NCBI RefSeq assembly: GCF_000455225.1
Contig: NZ_HF954537.1
Span: forward strand, 884,835-920,702
From: Megasphaera massiliensis
GTDB lineage: Bacteria > Bacillota > Negativicutes > Veillonellales > Megasphaeraceae
Direction: 5' to 3'
Length of the DNA: 35,868 nucleotides
Shown here: one piece after another, positions 7,554 to 16,332 of the stretch
Position numbering within the stretch: position 1 is the stretch's first letter
How the letters are laid out: each line of letters starts with the position of its first letter
Translations under genes and position numbers: made by a program
Notes under the pieces: generated by a model
What the model was told of the DNA's origin: nothing
The model's input: only the letters and a program-made list of their open reading frames with translations
The model's database searches: none

Positions 7554-10031
7554 ATGATTGATAAAATGCTCATTCGCGGCGCCAAGGTCCATAACCTGAA
7601 AAACATCGACGTCGATATCCCCCTTCATAAAATCGTCGGCATTGCCGGCGTCTCAGGCTCGGGCAAATCGTCCCTGGCTCTCGGCGTCCTCTACGCCGAA
7701 GGCTCCCGCCGCTACCTGGAATCCCTGTCGACCTATACCCGCCGCCGCATGACCCAGGCGTCGCAGGCCGCCGTCGACGAAGTCCTCTATGTGCCGGCAG
7801 CCCTGGCCCTCCACCAACGGCCCGGCGTTCCGGGCATTCGCAGCACCTTCGGTACGGGCACAGAACTCTTAAACAGCCTGCGCCTCATCTATTCCCGCCT
7901 GGCCAGCCACCGCTGCCCGAACGGGCACTACGTCCGGCCCTCTTTAAACGTGGCCGCCGAAAAAGCCCTCGTCTGTCCGGAATGCGGCGTCCATTTCATG
8001 GCCCCGTCAGCAGAAGAACTGGCCTTCAACTCCCAAGGCGCCTGCCCCGACTGCAGCGGCACGGGAACGGTCCGCACCGTCGATATGGCAACCCTCGTCC
8101 CCGACGAATCCATCAGTATCGACGACGGCGCCGTCGCCCCTTGGAACAGCCTCATGTGGTCCCTCATGACTGACGTCTGCCGAGCCATGGGAGTTCGCAC
8201 GAACGTGCCCTTTCGCGATTTGACGGCCGAAGAAAAAGACATCGTCTACCACGGACCGGCCGTGAAGAAACACATTTTCTATAAGTCTAAAAACTCCAAC
8301 GAAGCGGGCGAACTCGACTTCACCTACTATAACGCCGTCTACACTGTAGAAAACGCCTTGTCTAAGGTCAAGGACGAAAAGGGCATGAAGCGCGTCGAAA
8401 AATTCTTGAAAGAAGAAGTCTGCCCGACCTGCCACGGGACCCGCCTGTCAGAAGCTGCTCGAGCGCCTAAAGTACAAGGTATCTCCCTCGATACGGCCTG
8501 CACCATGACCCTCTCGGCTTTAACGGACTGGGTTCAAGCCGTTCCGGAATCTCTCCCAAAAGACATGATTCCCATGGCCAACAGCATCTGTGAGGCCTTC
8601 CAAAATACGGCCAAGCGCCTCCTCGACTTGGGTCTCGGTTACCTCACCCTCGACCGCTCGGCGGGAACCCTCTCGACGGGAGAACGGCAGCGGATGCAGC
8701 TGGCCCGGTCGGTCCGCAACCGGACGACGGGCGTCCTCTACGTCCTCGATGAACCGTCTATCGGCCTTCACCCGTCGAACATCGTCGGCCTTACGGGCGT
8801 CATGAACGACCTCATCGCCGACGGCAACTCAGTCATCCTCGTCGACCACGACACGCAAATTTTAAAAGAAGCCGACTGGATCATCGAAATGGGGCCGAAA
8901 GCCGGCATCCACGGCGGTCACGTCTTGGCCCAAGGAACGATAGAATCCATCGAAAAAAATCCCGTCTCGCAGATTGGACCTTTCCTGTCAGGCAAGGCCG
9001 AGACCAAGGTCCGCGGCGACGTCCCGCCGGATGAGCTCTTCGCCAAGAGTGAGATTCGCCTTTCTACTTCGGCCATTCACACGGTCAAGCCCCTGGACAT
9101 CACCATCCCCAAGGGACGGCTGACCGTCGTCACCGGCGTATCCGGTTCAGGCAAGACGACGATGGTCCTCGAAAGTCTCATTCCCGCCATCGAAGCCGTC
9201 ATAGCGAATCGTCCCCTGCCGGCTCACATTAACAGCGTCGACACCGGCGGCATCGAACAGGTAAAACTCATTGACGCCACGCCTATCGGCATCAACGTCC
9301 GCTCTACCGTTGCGACCTATGCCGGCGTTCATGACGAACTGCGAAAGCTCTTCGGAAAGTCACCTGATGCAAAAGATAAAGGCTATAAGGCCCGAAACTT
9401 CTCGTACAACACGGGCTCCCTGCGCTGCCCCGACTGCGACGGCACAGGTACCATCATCCTCGACGTCCAGTTTCTCCCGGATGTGCACATCCCCTGCCCG
9501 ACCTGTCACGGCTCGCGCTACGCCCCGGCCGCATCGGGCGTCAAATTGACCAACCAAGAAGGAATATCCCGGACGCTGCCGGAAATCATGGCCATGGATG
9601 TCGACGATGCCGTCACCTTCTGCGCCGAATGGAAGGGCGTCTCTCAAAGACTCACAACCCTCAGCCGCCTCGGTCTGGGCTACCTGACTCTCGGTGAAGA
9701 AACGCCGGGCCTTTCCGGCGGCGAAGCCCAGCGCCTGAAACTGGCCAGTGAAATGGGGCGAACCCAGACGGCATCCCTCTTCGTCTTCGATGAACCGAGC
9801 ATCGGCCTCCATCCCCTGGACGTCCAAGTCCTCCTTCGCGTCTTCCAAGCCCTCCTCGATAAAGGGGCAACGGTCGTCGTCATCGAACACGATCTCGACG
9901 TCATAAAGAACGCCGACTATATCATCGACATGGGCCCCGGCGGCGGCGAAGACGGCGGCCGCATCACGGCCACGGGCACGCCGGAAGCTATCAAACAGAA
10001 CAAAGACAGCATCACCGGCCGCTATTTATAA
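7554..10031 (+). CDS. Short UvrA-like tandem ABC ATPase (UvrA2-type)
   Basis: An 825-residue tandem ABC protein of the UvrA family, about 110-120 residues shorter than canonical UvrA. Walker A motifs are at about 32-39 (GVSGSGKS) and about 525-535 (GVSGSGKT). Signatures are LSTGERQR near 371 and LSGGEAQR near 720, each followed by DEPSIGLHP. Zinc cysteines are present as CPECG, CPDCSGTG, CPTCHG and, in domain II, CPDCDGTG...CPTCHGSRY with the conserved FLPDV. The shortening falls between the first Walker A and first zinc region, where UvrA1 carries its UvrB-binding domain, so this is a UvrA2-like protein. Such paralogues have been linked to tolerance of DNA-binding drugs rather than core excision repair. 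ATG 7554 is preferred over GTG 7545 because GGGAG precedes it by eight bases. Confidence 0.9.
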   Translation: MIDKMLIRGAKVHNLKNIDVDIPLHKIVGIAGVSGSGKSSLALGVLYAEGSRRYLESLSTYTRRRMTQASQAAVDEVLYVPAALALHQRPGVPGIRSTFGTGTELLNSLRLIYSRLASHRCPNGHYVRPSLNVAAEKALVCPECGVHFMAPSAEELAFNSQGACPDCSGTGTVRTVDMATLVPDESISIDDGAVAPWNSLMWSLMTDVCRAMGVRTNVPFRDLTAEEKDIVYHGPAVKKHIFYKSKNSNEAGELDFTYYNAVYTVENALSKVKDEKGMKRVEKFLKEEVCPTCHGTRLSEAARAPKVQGISLDTACTMTLSALTDWVQAVPESLPKDMIPMANSICEAFQNTAKRLLDLGLGYLTLDRSAGTLSTGERQRMQLARSVRNRTTGVLYVLDEPSIGLHPSNIVGLTGVMNDLIADGNSVILVDHDTQILKEADWIIEMGPKAGIHGGHVLAQGTIESIEKNPVSQIGPFLSGKAETKVRGDVPPDELFAKSEIRLSTSAIHTVKPLDITIPKGRLTVVTGVSGSGKTTMVLESLIPAIEAVIANRPLPAHINSVDTGGIEQVKLIDATPIGINVRSTVATYAGVHDELRKLFGKSPDAKDKGYKARNFSYNTGSLRCPDCDGTGTIILDVQFLPDVHIPCPTCHGSRYAPAASGVKLTNQEGISRTLPEIMAMDVDDAVTFCAEWKGVSQRLTTLSRLGLGYLTLGEETPGLSGGEAQRLKLASEMGRTQTASLFVFDEPSIGLHPLDVQVLLRVFQALLDKGATVVVIEHDLDVIKNADYIIDMGPGGGEDGGRITATGTPEAIKQNKDSITGRYL

Positions 10032-10039
10032 CACAAAAG

Positions 10040-10102
10040 GCCTCATCACTGACTTCTTTATCTTTCCAATAGAGAAATCGATGATGAGGCATCTTATTTT
10101 TT
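10040..10102 (+). terminator. Terminator after the UvrA-like gene
   Basis: GCCTCATCA (10040-10048) pairs with TGATGAGGC (10082-10090) over a long, partly paired loop, followed by a T-rich tract ATCTTATTTTTT. Confidence 0.75.
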
Positions 10103-10117
10103 ACAGCAAATTCCATA

Positions 10118-10162
10118 CAAAAGAACCTCCATCGATCAAGTTGACCGATGGAGGTTCTTTTG
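10118..10162 (-). terminator. Strong terminator of the feo operon, possibly bidirectional
   Basis: A perfect 17-bp stem (10118-10134 with 10146-10162) and 11-base loop, with A/T runs at the outer ends of the stem on both strands. It lies just past the stop of the FeoB-associated peptide at 10177, between convergent genes. Confidence 0.8.
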
Positions 10163-10176
10163 CTGTTATCTGCTAT

Positions 10177-10362
10177 TTATTTTTGGCAGCAAGGCGGGAG
10201 TTTAGATTTATCCCCCGTCTTTGACTGTCCGCTCGACGAGCAGCTGCCCGAGCAACCGCCGCAGCAGCCGGCTGTTCCGTTGAACAGGCCGCGGACATGA
10301 CGGATGAAGTACGCTACGGCGATGATGACGACGATAGCGACAATAATCGTTGCAGGACTCAT
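10177..10362 (-). CDS. FeoB-associated Cys-rich membrane protein
   Basis: A 61-residue protein with one N-terminal membrane helix (TIIVAIVVIIAVAYFI, about 5-20) and a cysteine-rich tail: CCGGCSGSC, then CC four residues from the end. This matches the FeoB-associated Cys-rich family (PF12669) that follows feoB in many Firmicutes and is thought to help iron transfer at the membrane, though its mechanism is not settled. The start is preceded by GGGGGG. Last gene of the feo operon, 33 bases after feoB. Confidence 0.93.
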   Translation of the reverse strand: MSPATIIVAIVVIIAVAYFIRHVRGLFNGTAGCCGGCSGSCSSSGQSKTGDKSKLPPCCQK

Positions 10363-10395
10363 ACCAGAACCCCCCTTTCTATGGGATAGAAGGTC

Positions 10396-12780
10396 TTATG
10401 CGCCGAGACCGGCCATAAGAGCTAACTGATAGGTAACGTAAGCCAGGACATAGGCCAAGACGAGGCACATGGCATCGCTGGCGAGGAGCATCTTCCAGGA
10501 ACCCGTTTCACGCTTGATGACAGCCATAGCAGCGACGCAAGGCATGTAGAGCAAGGTGAAGACCATCAGCGACAGGGCAACAGCCGGATTGAAGTTCGGG
10601 TCATCAGCCAGGAAGGTGATGAGGTTGGCTTCATGAGTATCGTCAGCCTGGACGCTGTAAATCGTAGCCAAGGTCGAAACCATGACTTCCTTAGCGGCCG
10701 TGCAGGCAACGATGGCGACGCCGATCTTCCAGTCATAACCGAGCGGTGCGATGACCGGTTCGATGAAGTGGCCTAAGCGAGCTGCATAGGACTGGGAAAT
10801 CTTTTCAGCATTCTGCTGGCTGTCGAGTTCAGTCGTAGCATCGTCAGCAGCGACTTTGGCGTCGAATAAGGGCAGTGCCTGAGCATATACCGTCGGGTTC
10901 GAAGCTTCGAGATCGGCAAAAGCATCGGGATACTGCGGTTTTTCTTCGACAGCTTCCGCCTGCTGAACGCTTTCAACGTCTTCTTCTTCGCTGTCTTCTT
11001 CTTCAGCGGCAGCGTCGGCAGCGGCAATCATCGATTCATACATGCCGTTCAATTCACTGTTTTCTTCGATGGACGTCAGGCCATAGGTCTGGAGAATACC
11101 AGCCTGCTGCTGTTCCATCTGAGCCGTAACCTGGTCTTTAGCGGCATCGAAGTCCTGAGAATACTGGACATCCATCGGATATGCCGTGAGGAACCAAACG
11201 ATGATCGAAGCGCCGAGGATGAAGGTACCGGCCTTTTTGAGGTACAGTACGCTTCGTTCCCACATGTGCATGAGGACGCCTTTGAGGGTCGGAATGTGGT
11301 ACGGCGGCATTTCCATAACAAACGGTTCTTGTTCGCCTTTAAAGGTCGTATGACGAAGAACCAAGGCAACGGCAACAGCGACGATGATACCTAAAAGGTA
11401 GATGCCGAAGAGAACCGTACCGCCATAACCGGAAGCGCCGAAGAAGGCGCCGATGAGCAGGGTATAAACAGGAAGACGAGCGCCGCAGCTCATGAAGGGG
11501 CACGCCAGGATAGTGACCAGGCGGTCCTTTTCATTATCGAGTGTACGAGCGGCCATGATGCCCGGTACGTTACAGCCAAAGCCGAGAATCATAGGAATGA
11601 AAGACTTGCCGTGCAGGCCGAGAGCTCTCATCGCGCGGTCGATAAGGAAGGCAGCGCGGGCCATGTAGCCCGTGTCTTCGAGGAGACTGATAAAGAAATA
11701 CAAGAGAACGATAAGCGGTACGAAACTGAGGACCGAACCGACACCGCCGATGACACCGTCGACGAGGAGCGAGCGCAGCTGTTCATCTTCAACGACCGTA
11801 CTCAGCCAGTCACCGAGCATGCCGAAACCTTGGTCGAGCCAATCCTGAGGATAGGCGCCGAGGTCGATGACGACGGTAAACATGAGCCACATGAGGCCTA
11901 AGAAAATAGGAATCCCCAAAACGCGATGCGTCAGGACACGGTCGATTTTATCAGACAAGGTATCGCTCGTACCGACATTGATAATGGATTTATTAAATAC
12001 GTCAGTCGCAAATTGATAGCGGCATTGAGCAAAATAAAAGTCTAAATCGAGGTTTTTAGCCAGGGAATCGCGGAGAGAAGCCGCCAGTTCCAAGATATGT
12101 TCCGTACCGTCAATAGCCTTGACCTTGGCCACGGCATCGGAGTCGTTTTCAAGGAGTTTAACGGCCAGCCAGCGGATCGGATAATTGATGACGCCAATCT
12201 TATCGATGGCATCGGTCAATTCAGCAATCGCCGGTTCGACGTCAGCACCATAATCGACTTCCGCATTGACCAAGTGTTTTGCTTCCATGCTGGAAATGGC
12301 GTCGAGCAATTCTTTCGTCCCTAAGTTTTTACTGCCGACTAAAGGAACGACGACGGCGCCGATCTGACGGCCTAACTTTTCGAGGTCGATTTTAATGCCC
12401 ATTCGTTCGGCAATATCCATCATGTTCAAGGCGATGACCATCGGTCGTCCCAATTCGACGAGCTGAGCCGCCAAATACAAGTTACGTTCGAGATTCGATG
12501 CGTCGAGAACGTTGACGATGATATCCGGCTTTTCATTGATGATGACGTTACGGGCAACCACTTCATCGAGGGACCGCGCCGTCAAGCTATACGTACCCGG
12601 AAGGTCGACGAAGAGCAAATCCTTGCCGTTAAAGGTGCGATGGCCTTCCTTCTTTTCGACAGTAACGCCGGGATAGTTGCCGACGTGCTGCTTTGAACCT
12701 GTAATGTTATTAAAAATCGTCGTTTTCCCGCAGTTAGGATTGCCGGCAAGGGCAATCTTAATCTTTCCTGCATTTTCCAT
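10396..12780 (-). CDS. feoB: Ferrous iron transport protein B
   Basis: A 794-residue FeoB, the GTPase-coupled Fe(II) permease of the inner membrane. The N-terminal G domain shows G1 GNPNCGKT (13-20), switch I GNYPGVTVE, G3 DLPG (59-62) and G4 NMMD (119-122). A helical linker follows, and then the membrane part with two gate-like halves including FVPLIVLLYFFISLLEDTGYMAR and FGCNVPGIMAARTL, and the second-half TAAKEVMVSTL. About residues 580-615 form an acidic, low-complexity insertion (EEEDSEEEDVES and following), between membrane segments; acidic loops here vary between species. It lies 20 bases downstream of feoA. Confidence 0.97.
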   Translation of the reverse strand: MENAGKIKIALAGNPNCGKTTIFNNITGSKQHVGNYPGVTVEKKEGHRTFNGKDLLFVDLPGTYSLTARSLDEVVARNVIINEKPDIIVNVLDASNLERNLYLAAQLVELGRPMVIALNMMDIAERMGIKIDLEKLGRQIGAVVVPLVGSKNLGTKELLDAISSMEAKHLVNAEVDYGADVEPAIAELTDAIDKIGVINYPIRWLAVKLLENDSDAVAKVKAIDGTEHILELAASLRDSLAKNLDLDFYFAQCRYQFATDVFNKSIINVGTSDTLSDKIDRVLTHRVLGIPIFLGLMWLMFTVVIDLGAYPQDWLDQGFGMLGDWLSTVVEDEQLRSLLVDGVIGGVGSVLSFVPLIVLLYFFISLLEDTGYMARAAFLIDRAMRALGLHGKSFIPMILGFGCNVPGIMAARTLDNEKDRLVTILACPFMSCGARLPVYTLLIGAFFGASGYGGTVLFGIYLLGIIVAVAVALVLRHTTFKGEQEPFVMEMPPYHIPTLKGVLMHMWERSVLYLKKAGTFILGASIIVWFLTAYPMDVQYSQDFDAAKDQVTAQMEQQQAGILQTYGLTSIEENSELNGMYESMIAAADAAAEEEDSEEEDVESVQQAEAVEEKPQYPDAFADLEASNPTVYAQALPLFDAKVAADDATTELDSQQNAEKISQSYAARLGHFIEPVIAPLGYDWKIGVAIVACTAAKEVMVSTLATIYSVQADDTHEANLITFLADDPNFNPAVALSLMVFTLLYMPCVAAMAVIKRETGSWKMLLASDAMCLVLAYVLAYVTYQLALMAGLGA

Positions 12781-12800
12781 GACTACTAAATACCCCCTTA

Positions 12801-13037
12801 TTATTGATCCACGGCTACCGAAATCATAGCCGCTTCATTCATGCGCAAGGCCATAGCACAGCCTTTAATTTTGACTTCTACCGGATCTCCGAGAGGGGCC
12901 TTTTTAAAAACAGAAATACGAGAACCTTTGACGACACCCATATCTACCAGGCGATGTTGGATATTTCCCCGGCCTTCAAGGGCTTCGACAATACCTGACT
13001 GACCGACTTTCATGTCAGCTAACGAAACAATCTTCAT
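12801..13037 (-). CDS. feoA: Ferrous iron transport protein A
   Basis: A 78-residue SH3-like FeoA. It shows the family pattern: LADMKVGQSGIV, an RRL-like HRLVDMGVVKGS turn, the loop APLGDPVEVKIKG, and the terminal strand ALRMNEA. FeoA is a small cytosolic partner that binds FeoB and is needed for Fe(II) uptake. The AAGGGGAG site before ATG 13037 is good. It lies between the DUF2325 gene (21 bases upstream) and feoB. Confidence 0.96.
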   Translation of the reverse strand: MKIVSLADMKVGQSGIVEALEGRGNIQHRLVDMGVVKGSRISVFKKAPLGDPVEVKIKGCAMALRMNEAAMISVAVDQ

Positions 13038-13058
13038 GACTAACTCCCCTTTGCTTGC

Positions 13059-13352
13059 CTAGACGACGGCTTCCTCCGTCCTGGCGGCTAGTATAGTTTT
13101 CAGTGCACTTGAGCTGCTGGTATGGGAACGGACAATATCCACGTTCTTGCGCTGGGCTTCCTTCAGAGCGCAGCGGACCATACTGTGGCTCACGGTACTG
13201 GTAAACAACACCACGAGATCAGGCGACCCGATTTTCGACTTAAAATCACTGGGTACCTGAGTAAATACTTTGGCCTTATAATCGAATTCTTTGCAAATAC
13301 GTTTATAACGGCACACCATGCAATCATTTCCACCTACGATGACGACACTCAT
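13059..13352 (-). CDS. DUF2325 protein of the feo operon, with an N-terminal cysteine cluster
   Basis: A 97-residue DUF2325 (PF10087) protein. The fold signature is a Rossmann-like VVIVGG start, DLVVLFTSTVSHSMV, and the NVDIVRSHTSSSSAL terminus with the S-H-x-S-S-S-x-x-L pattern. Unusually it has three closely spaced cysteines, C11, C14 and C20 (NDCMVCRYKRIC), and another near residue 60, which could bind iron, zinc or sense redox state; this is inference. DUF2325 genes are seen beside iron and anaerobic genes, but their function is unknown. First gene of the feo operon, directly behind the promoter and Fur-like dyad, preceded by AAAGGAG. Confidence 0.85.
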   Translation of the reverse strand: MSVVIVGGNDCMVCRYKRICKEFDYKAKVFTQVPSDFKSKIGSPDLVVLFTSTVSHSMVRCALKEAQRKNVDIVRSHTSSSSALKTILAARTEEAVV

Positions 13353-13402
13353 TTACATCGCTCCTTTCAGCTCCGTAAATAATACTCACACATCCCTTCA
13401 AC

Positions 13403-13423
13403 TAATGATAATATATTTCATTA
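13403..13423 (-). promoter_or_regulatory. Fur-like operator of the feo operon
   Basis: A 21-bp AT-rich dyad with perfect TAATGA and TCATTA outer arms and most inner positions symmetric. It resembles the Fur box (GATAATGATAATCATTATC) and lies at or just after the expected transcription start. A Fur/MntR-family repressor using Fe(II) is the natural candidate. Confidence 0.55.
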
Positions 13424-13431
13424 CCAAATAT

Positions 13432-13460
13432 ATTATATATTTTTTCACATACTCTGTCAA
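13432..13460 (-). promoter_or_regulatory. Consensus sigma-A promoter of the feo operon
   Basis: The minus strand reads TTGACA (13455-13460), exactly 17 bases, then TATAAT (13432-13437): both hexamers are perfect. It points at the DUF2325-feoA-feoB genes. Confidence 0.85.
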
Positions 13461-13485
13461 CACATTGCTATTGAAATTCATTTAT

Positions 13486-13518
13486 AAAAAGAAAGAAGCG
13501 CACGAAAGTACGCTTCTT
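13486..13518 (-). terminator. Terminator of the metal ATPase operon
   Basis: On the minus strand AAGAAGCG/CGCTTCTT arms (13511-13518, 13493-13500) with a 10-base loop are followed by TCTTTTTAT. It lies about 90 bases past the ATPase stop. Between stop and hairpin there is an 11-bp direct repeat AATTAAGACTT (13573 and 13593) of unknown meaning. Confidence 0.8.
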
Positions 13519-13604
13519 ATCTTTACAAAATGCACCTTGATGCATCCTTTTGAATATGTGATTATATATCCTAATTAAGACTTATTCTCTAAAATTAAGA
13601 CTTT

Positions 13605-15695
13605 TTAGGCTCGCCGTTTCGGCATGGATGGCCCGAGAATGCGAACACTATTCAATACGACAGCCAAGGTGGCCGTATTGTGGATGACCGCGGCCCAGAG
13701 GGGGCTTATCTTCCCTAAGGCACCGAGAAGCATGGCTGCCGAGTTTACAGCAATGGTCGCCGTAAAGTTCTGGTTGATGGCCCGCATCGTTTCCCGTCCG
13801 ATATGGAGGGCATCATATAACTTAGCCGGGTCTTCCGAACGGATCGTAATGGCTGCCGATTCAGCAGCAATATCGGTTTTGTTTCCGCCGAGGCTGACAC
13901 CGATATCGGAGAAAGCCAGGGCCGGTGCATCGTTGATGCCGTCGCCAACCATCATGACGTTGCCTCTTTTTTGCATCTTCATGACGTAGTTAGCCTTTTC
14001 TTCCGGCAGGATTTCGGCGTAGTACGAGTCGATATCCATATCCTGGGCGACTTCGGCGGCGACGTCTTTCGAGTCACCGGTCAGCATGACCACTTCATCG
14101 ATACCGAGGCGGCGCATGCGGTTCAAGGTCTTCTTCATGCCCGGACGAATCGGATCCTGAATGGTCAGGAATCCGAGGTACTGGCCGTTTTTAGCGATGT
14201 ACAACAGGTTCTTGCCCCAGGTCTTATTATCGACAACCGGCATGCCTCCTACGCCCTCTTCGGTCATGAAGCGGCGGCTGCCGACGAGGATGTCCCCGCC
14301 TTCGTAGTTTTCAAACGGCGGAACGACAGCCTTCATGCCCCGGGCGACGACGGTTTCCGACGAAGCATGAGGCGGTGTCTGCCAGCCCTTGGCATTGACG
14401 TACTTCTGTACGGCTACAGCCAGAGGATGTACGGAATGCATTTCAGCCGACGCGGCCAACAGTATCATTTCTTTATCGCCGACGCCGTCAATCGTTTCGA
14501 TATGGTCGATCTGGGGGACGCCCATGGTGATCGTCCCGGTCTTATCGAGGACGACCGTATCGATATCGGCTAAGTTTTCGATATAGTTGCCGCCCTTGAT
14601 GAGGATCCCTTTCCGAGCGGCGACGCCGATGGCTGCCGAAATGGCCGTAGCCGTCGAAAGTTTCAAGCCACACGAGAAATCGATGAACAGCAAATTGAGA
14701 ACTCTTTGCCAATCTTTGGTCGCCCCGTAGACGATGGCTGCCCCGATAAAGGAGATCGGCACTAAGAGATTGGCCATCTTATCGGCAAAGTTCTGGACCG
14801 GCGCCCGGCGGGTCTGGGCTTCTTCGACGAGATGGATGATCTGAGCCAGGGACGTATCGGCGCCGACCTTTTCGACGCGGATGACGAGGTCTCCGGCTTC
14901 AATGACACTGCCGGCATAGACCGGCGACTTTTCCTGTTTGATAGCCGGATTCGATTCGCCGGTAATGGAAGCCTGATTGACAGCGGCGTTGCCGTCGACA
15001 ACGGTACCGTCGACGCAGATCTTTTCGCCGAGATGAACGGCAATGAGGTCGCCCCGCTTCAGTGATTCTACGGGAACCTTGCGTTCCCTGCCGTTTTCGA
15101 TGATCCAGACGTCGCGCTGATCCAGTTTCAAAAGGCCGGAAATCTGACGGCGTGCCCGTTCGGCAGCGTATTCGGTCATCATTTCAGCCCCGTTCGACAG
15201 GGCCAGGAGCGTCAGACTCGATTCCGGCTTTCCGGACAGGACCGAGGCTGCTACCGCCGTTGCCGTCAAGGTATCGGCGCTGGCCTGATGGTCTTTTACC
15301 AGGCCGAGGATACCGCTTTTAATATAGCGACGCGCGATGTATAAGGTAAAGAGTCGACGAAACAAGAGCATGGATCCGTAAAATTCCGGATTGACCTTGC
15401 GCAGGATGTTCATAGCAATGAAGCCGCCGACAGAGATGATAGCTTCCCGTCGGTACGTGGCAACGTCCATGTCTTCCGGTTTATTTTCCTTTTTCCGGCC
15501 GTACTTATCTTCAAAAGCCCGAATGAACAGTTTCAGCGCCCGTACATCCAGGGTTTTACGGTAATAGACGGTAACCTTTTTTTCTTCGACAACGGCCGAG
15601 ACGATATCCCGCACCTGACGAAGCTTGACGCTCAGGACCGGACGCATGCGGCTGGGAATTTCGCTGTGAAGAAAAATCGTATTGCACAAATACAT
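13605..15695 (-). CDS. P1B-type heavy-metal ATPase with an atypical SCG membrane motif
   Basis: A 696-residue P-type ATPase of the heavy-metal subfamily. Catalytic parts are intact: SITGES (actuator), DKTGT with phosphorylated D384, the HP motif in SVHPLAVAV, TGDS, and the hinge GDGINDAPAL. Instead of the CPC/CPx of helix M4 it has FSCGLKLSTATA (S341, C342, G343, then K345). The first ~70 residues look like a degenerate HMA domain (IPSRMR in place of LPGRIR) without CxxC. It should pump a metal ion out of the cytosol; the changed M4 motif argues against Cu and the usual Zn/Cd types. ATG 15695 is chosen for its GGAGGG site; the gene begins 2 bases after the HMA2-like gene. Last in a four-gene operon. 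Confidence 0.9.
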   Translation of the reverse strand: MYLCNTIFLHSEIPSRMRPVLSVKLRQVRDIVSAVVEEKKVTVYYRKTLDVRALKLFIRAFEDKYGRKKENKPEDMDVATYRREAIISVGGFIAMNILRKVNPEFYGSMLLFRRLFTLYIARRYIKSGILGLVKDHQASADTLTATAVAASVLSGKPESSLTLLALSNGAEMMTEYAAERARRQISGLLKLDQRDVWIIENGRERKVPVESLKRGDLIAVHLGEKICVDGTVVDGNAAVNQASITGESNPAIKQEKSPVYAGSVIEAGDLVIRVEKVGADTSLAQIIHLVEEAQTRRAPVQNFADKMANLLVPISFIGAAIVYGATKDWQRVLNLLFIDFSCGLKLSTATAISAAIGVAARKGILIKGGNYIENLADIDTVVLDKTGTITMGVPQIDHIETIDGVGDKEMILLAASAEMHSVHPLAVAVQKYVNAKGWQTPPHASSETVVARGMKAVVPPFENYEGGDILVGSRRFMTEEGVGGMPVVDNKTWGKNLLYIAKNGQYLGFLTIQDPIRPGMKKTLNRMRRLGIDEVVMLTGDSKDVAAEVAQDMDIDSYYAEILPEEKANYVMKMQKRGNVMMVGDGINDAPALAFSDIGVSLGGNKTDIAAESAAITIRSEDPAKLYDALHIGRETMRAINQNFTATIAVNSAAMLLGALGKISPLWAAVIHNTATLAVVLNSVRILGPSMPKRRA

Positions 15696-15697
15696 GA

Positions 15698-16330
15698 TTA
15701 TTCCCTCCTCAAGAGCGAAAGGGCCCACCACAGCATCTGCGGCCCGGATGGACGATCGCCCATGAATACTGTTTTGCGAAGTCCGCGGATAACCAGGAAC
15801 AAGGCCGCTAAGGTCGTCAAATCGAGAAGATGCTTCGTTTTTCGGCGAATGACCTTATTGAAGAAATCCCCCGTCGCTCGAGCTACCTTGAGGTACGCCG
15901 TTTCATCCGCCCGGCCCGATCCTTTGCGGTCGGCATCATAGACGGCATTGATAATCCCTTCAACGGCGCTGGGAAAGAGGCGGGAACGGAAGAAATCTTC
16001 CAAAAGATCCAGGGCAGCTTCACTTACTGCATAGACCAAAATACTGCCCGTAACGGTGTTGACCTCGATGGAACTGATACCGGTCATGACACCGATTTTC
16101 TTTTCCATGAATTCGGCCAACCCTGCATTGCCGACAAGGGACGCAGCCCGATAGCGACGACGGCCCGGGAGTGCGGAAACGCAGGCAAACCGCGGCACAT
16201 CAGCTGCCTTTCCTCCTTGCATCGAAGGCGCACCGGCAAAGGCGCTGCCTCCCTTTTTCTTATTATGGAACAAGTCGTAAACGGCCTTTCCGATCGACGT
16301 GCCCACCATAAAACCTGAGGCGTATGACAT
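15698..16330 (-). CDS. HMA2-like protein with N- and C-terminal membrane helices
   Basis: A 210-residue protein. Residues 1-20 form a short hydrophobic helix with a glycine zipper (G6-x3-G10-x3-G14 in SGFMVGTSIGKAV), followed by a Lys/Gly-rich linker. About residues 50-105 resemble the HMA_2 domain: ALPGRRRYRA, a helix, then GISSIEVNTVTGSILVYAV, with no CxxC. The C-terminal part has basic and hydrophobic stretches, including LLDLTTLAALFLVIRGL. HMA2-like proteins commonly accompany metal P-type ATPases, with no defined role. ATG 16330 has the better AGGAGA spacing than the upstream GTG and starts 2 bases after the 94-residue gene. Probably an ATPase partner at the inner membrane. Confidence 0.75.
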   Translation of the reverse strand: MSYASGFMVGTSIGKAVYDLFHNKKKGGSAFAGAPSMQGGKAADVPRFACVSALPGRRRYRAASLVGNAGLAEFMEKKIGVMTGISSIEVNTVTGSILVYAVSEAALDLLEDFFRSRLFPSAVEGIINAVYDADRKGSGRADETAYLKVARATGDFFNKVIRRKTKHLLDLTTLAALFLVIRGLRKTVFMGDRPSGPQMLWWALSLLRRE

Positions 16331-16332
16331 AA

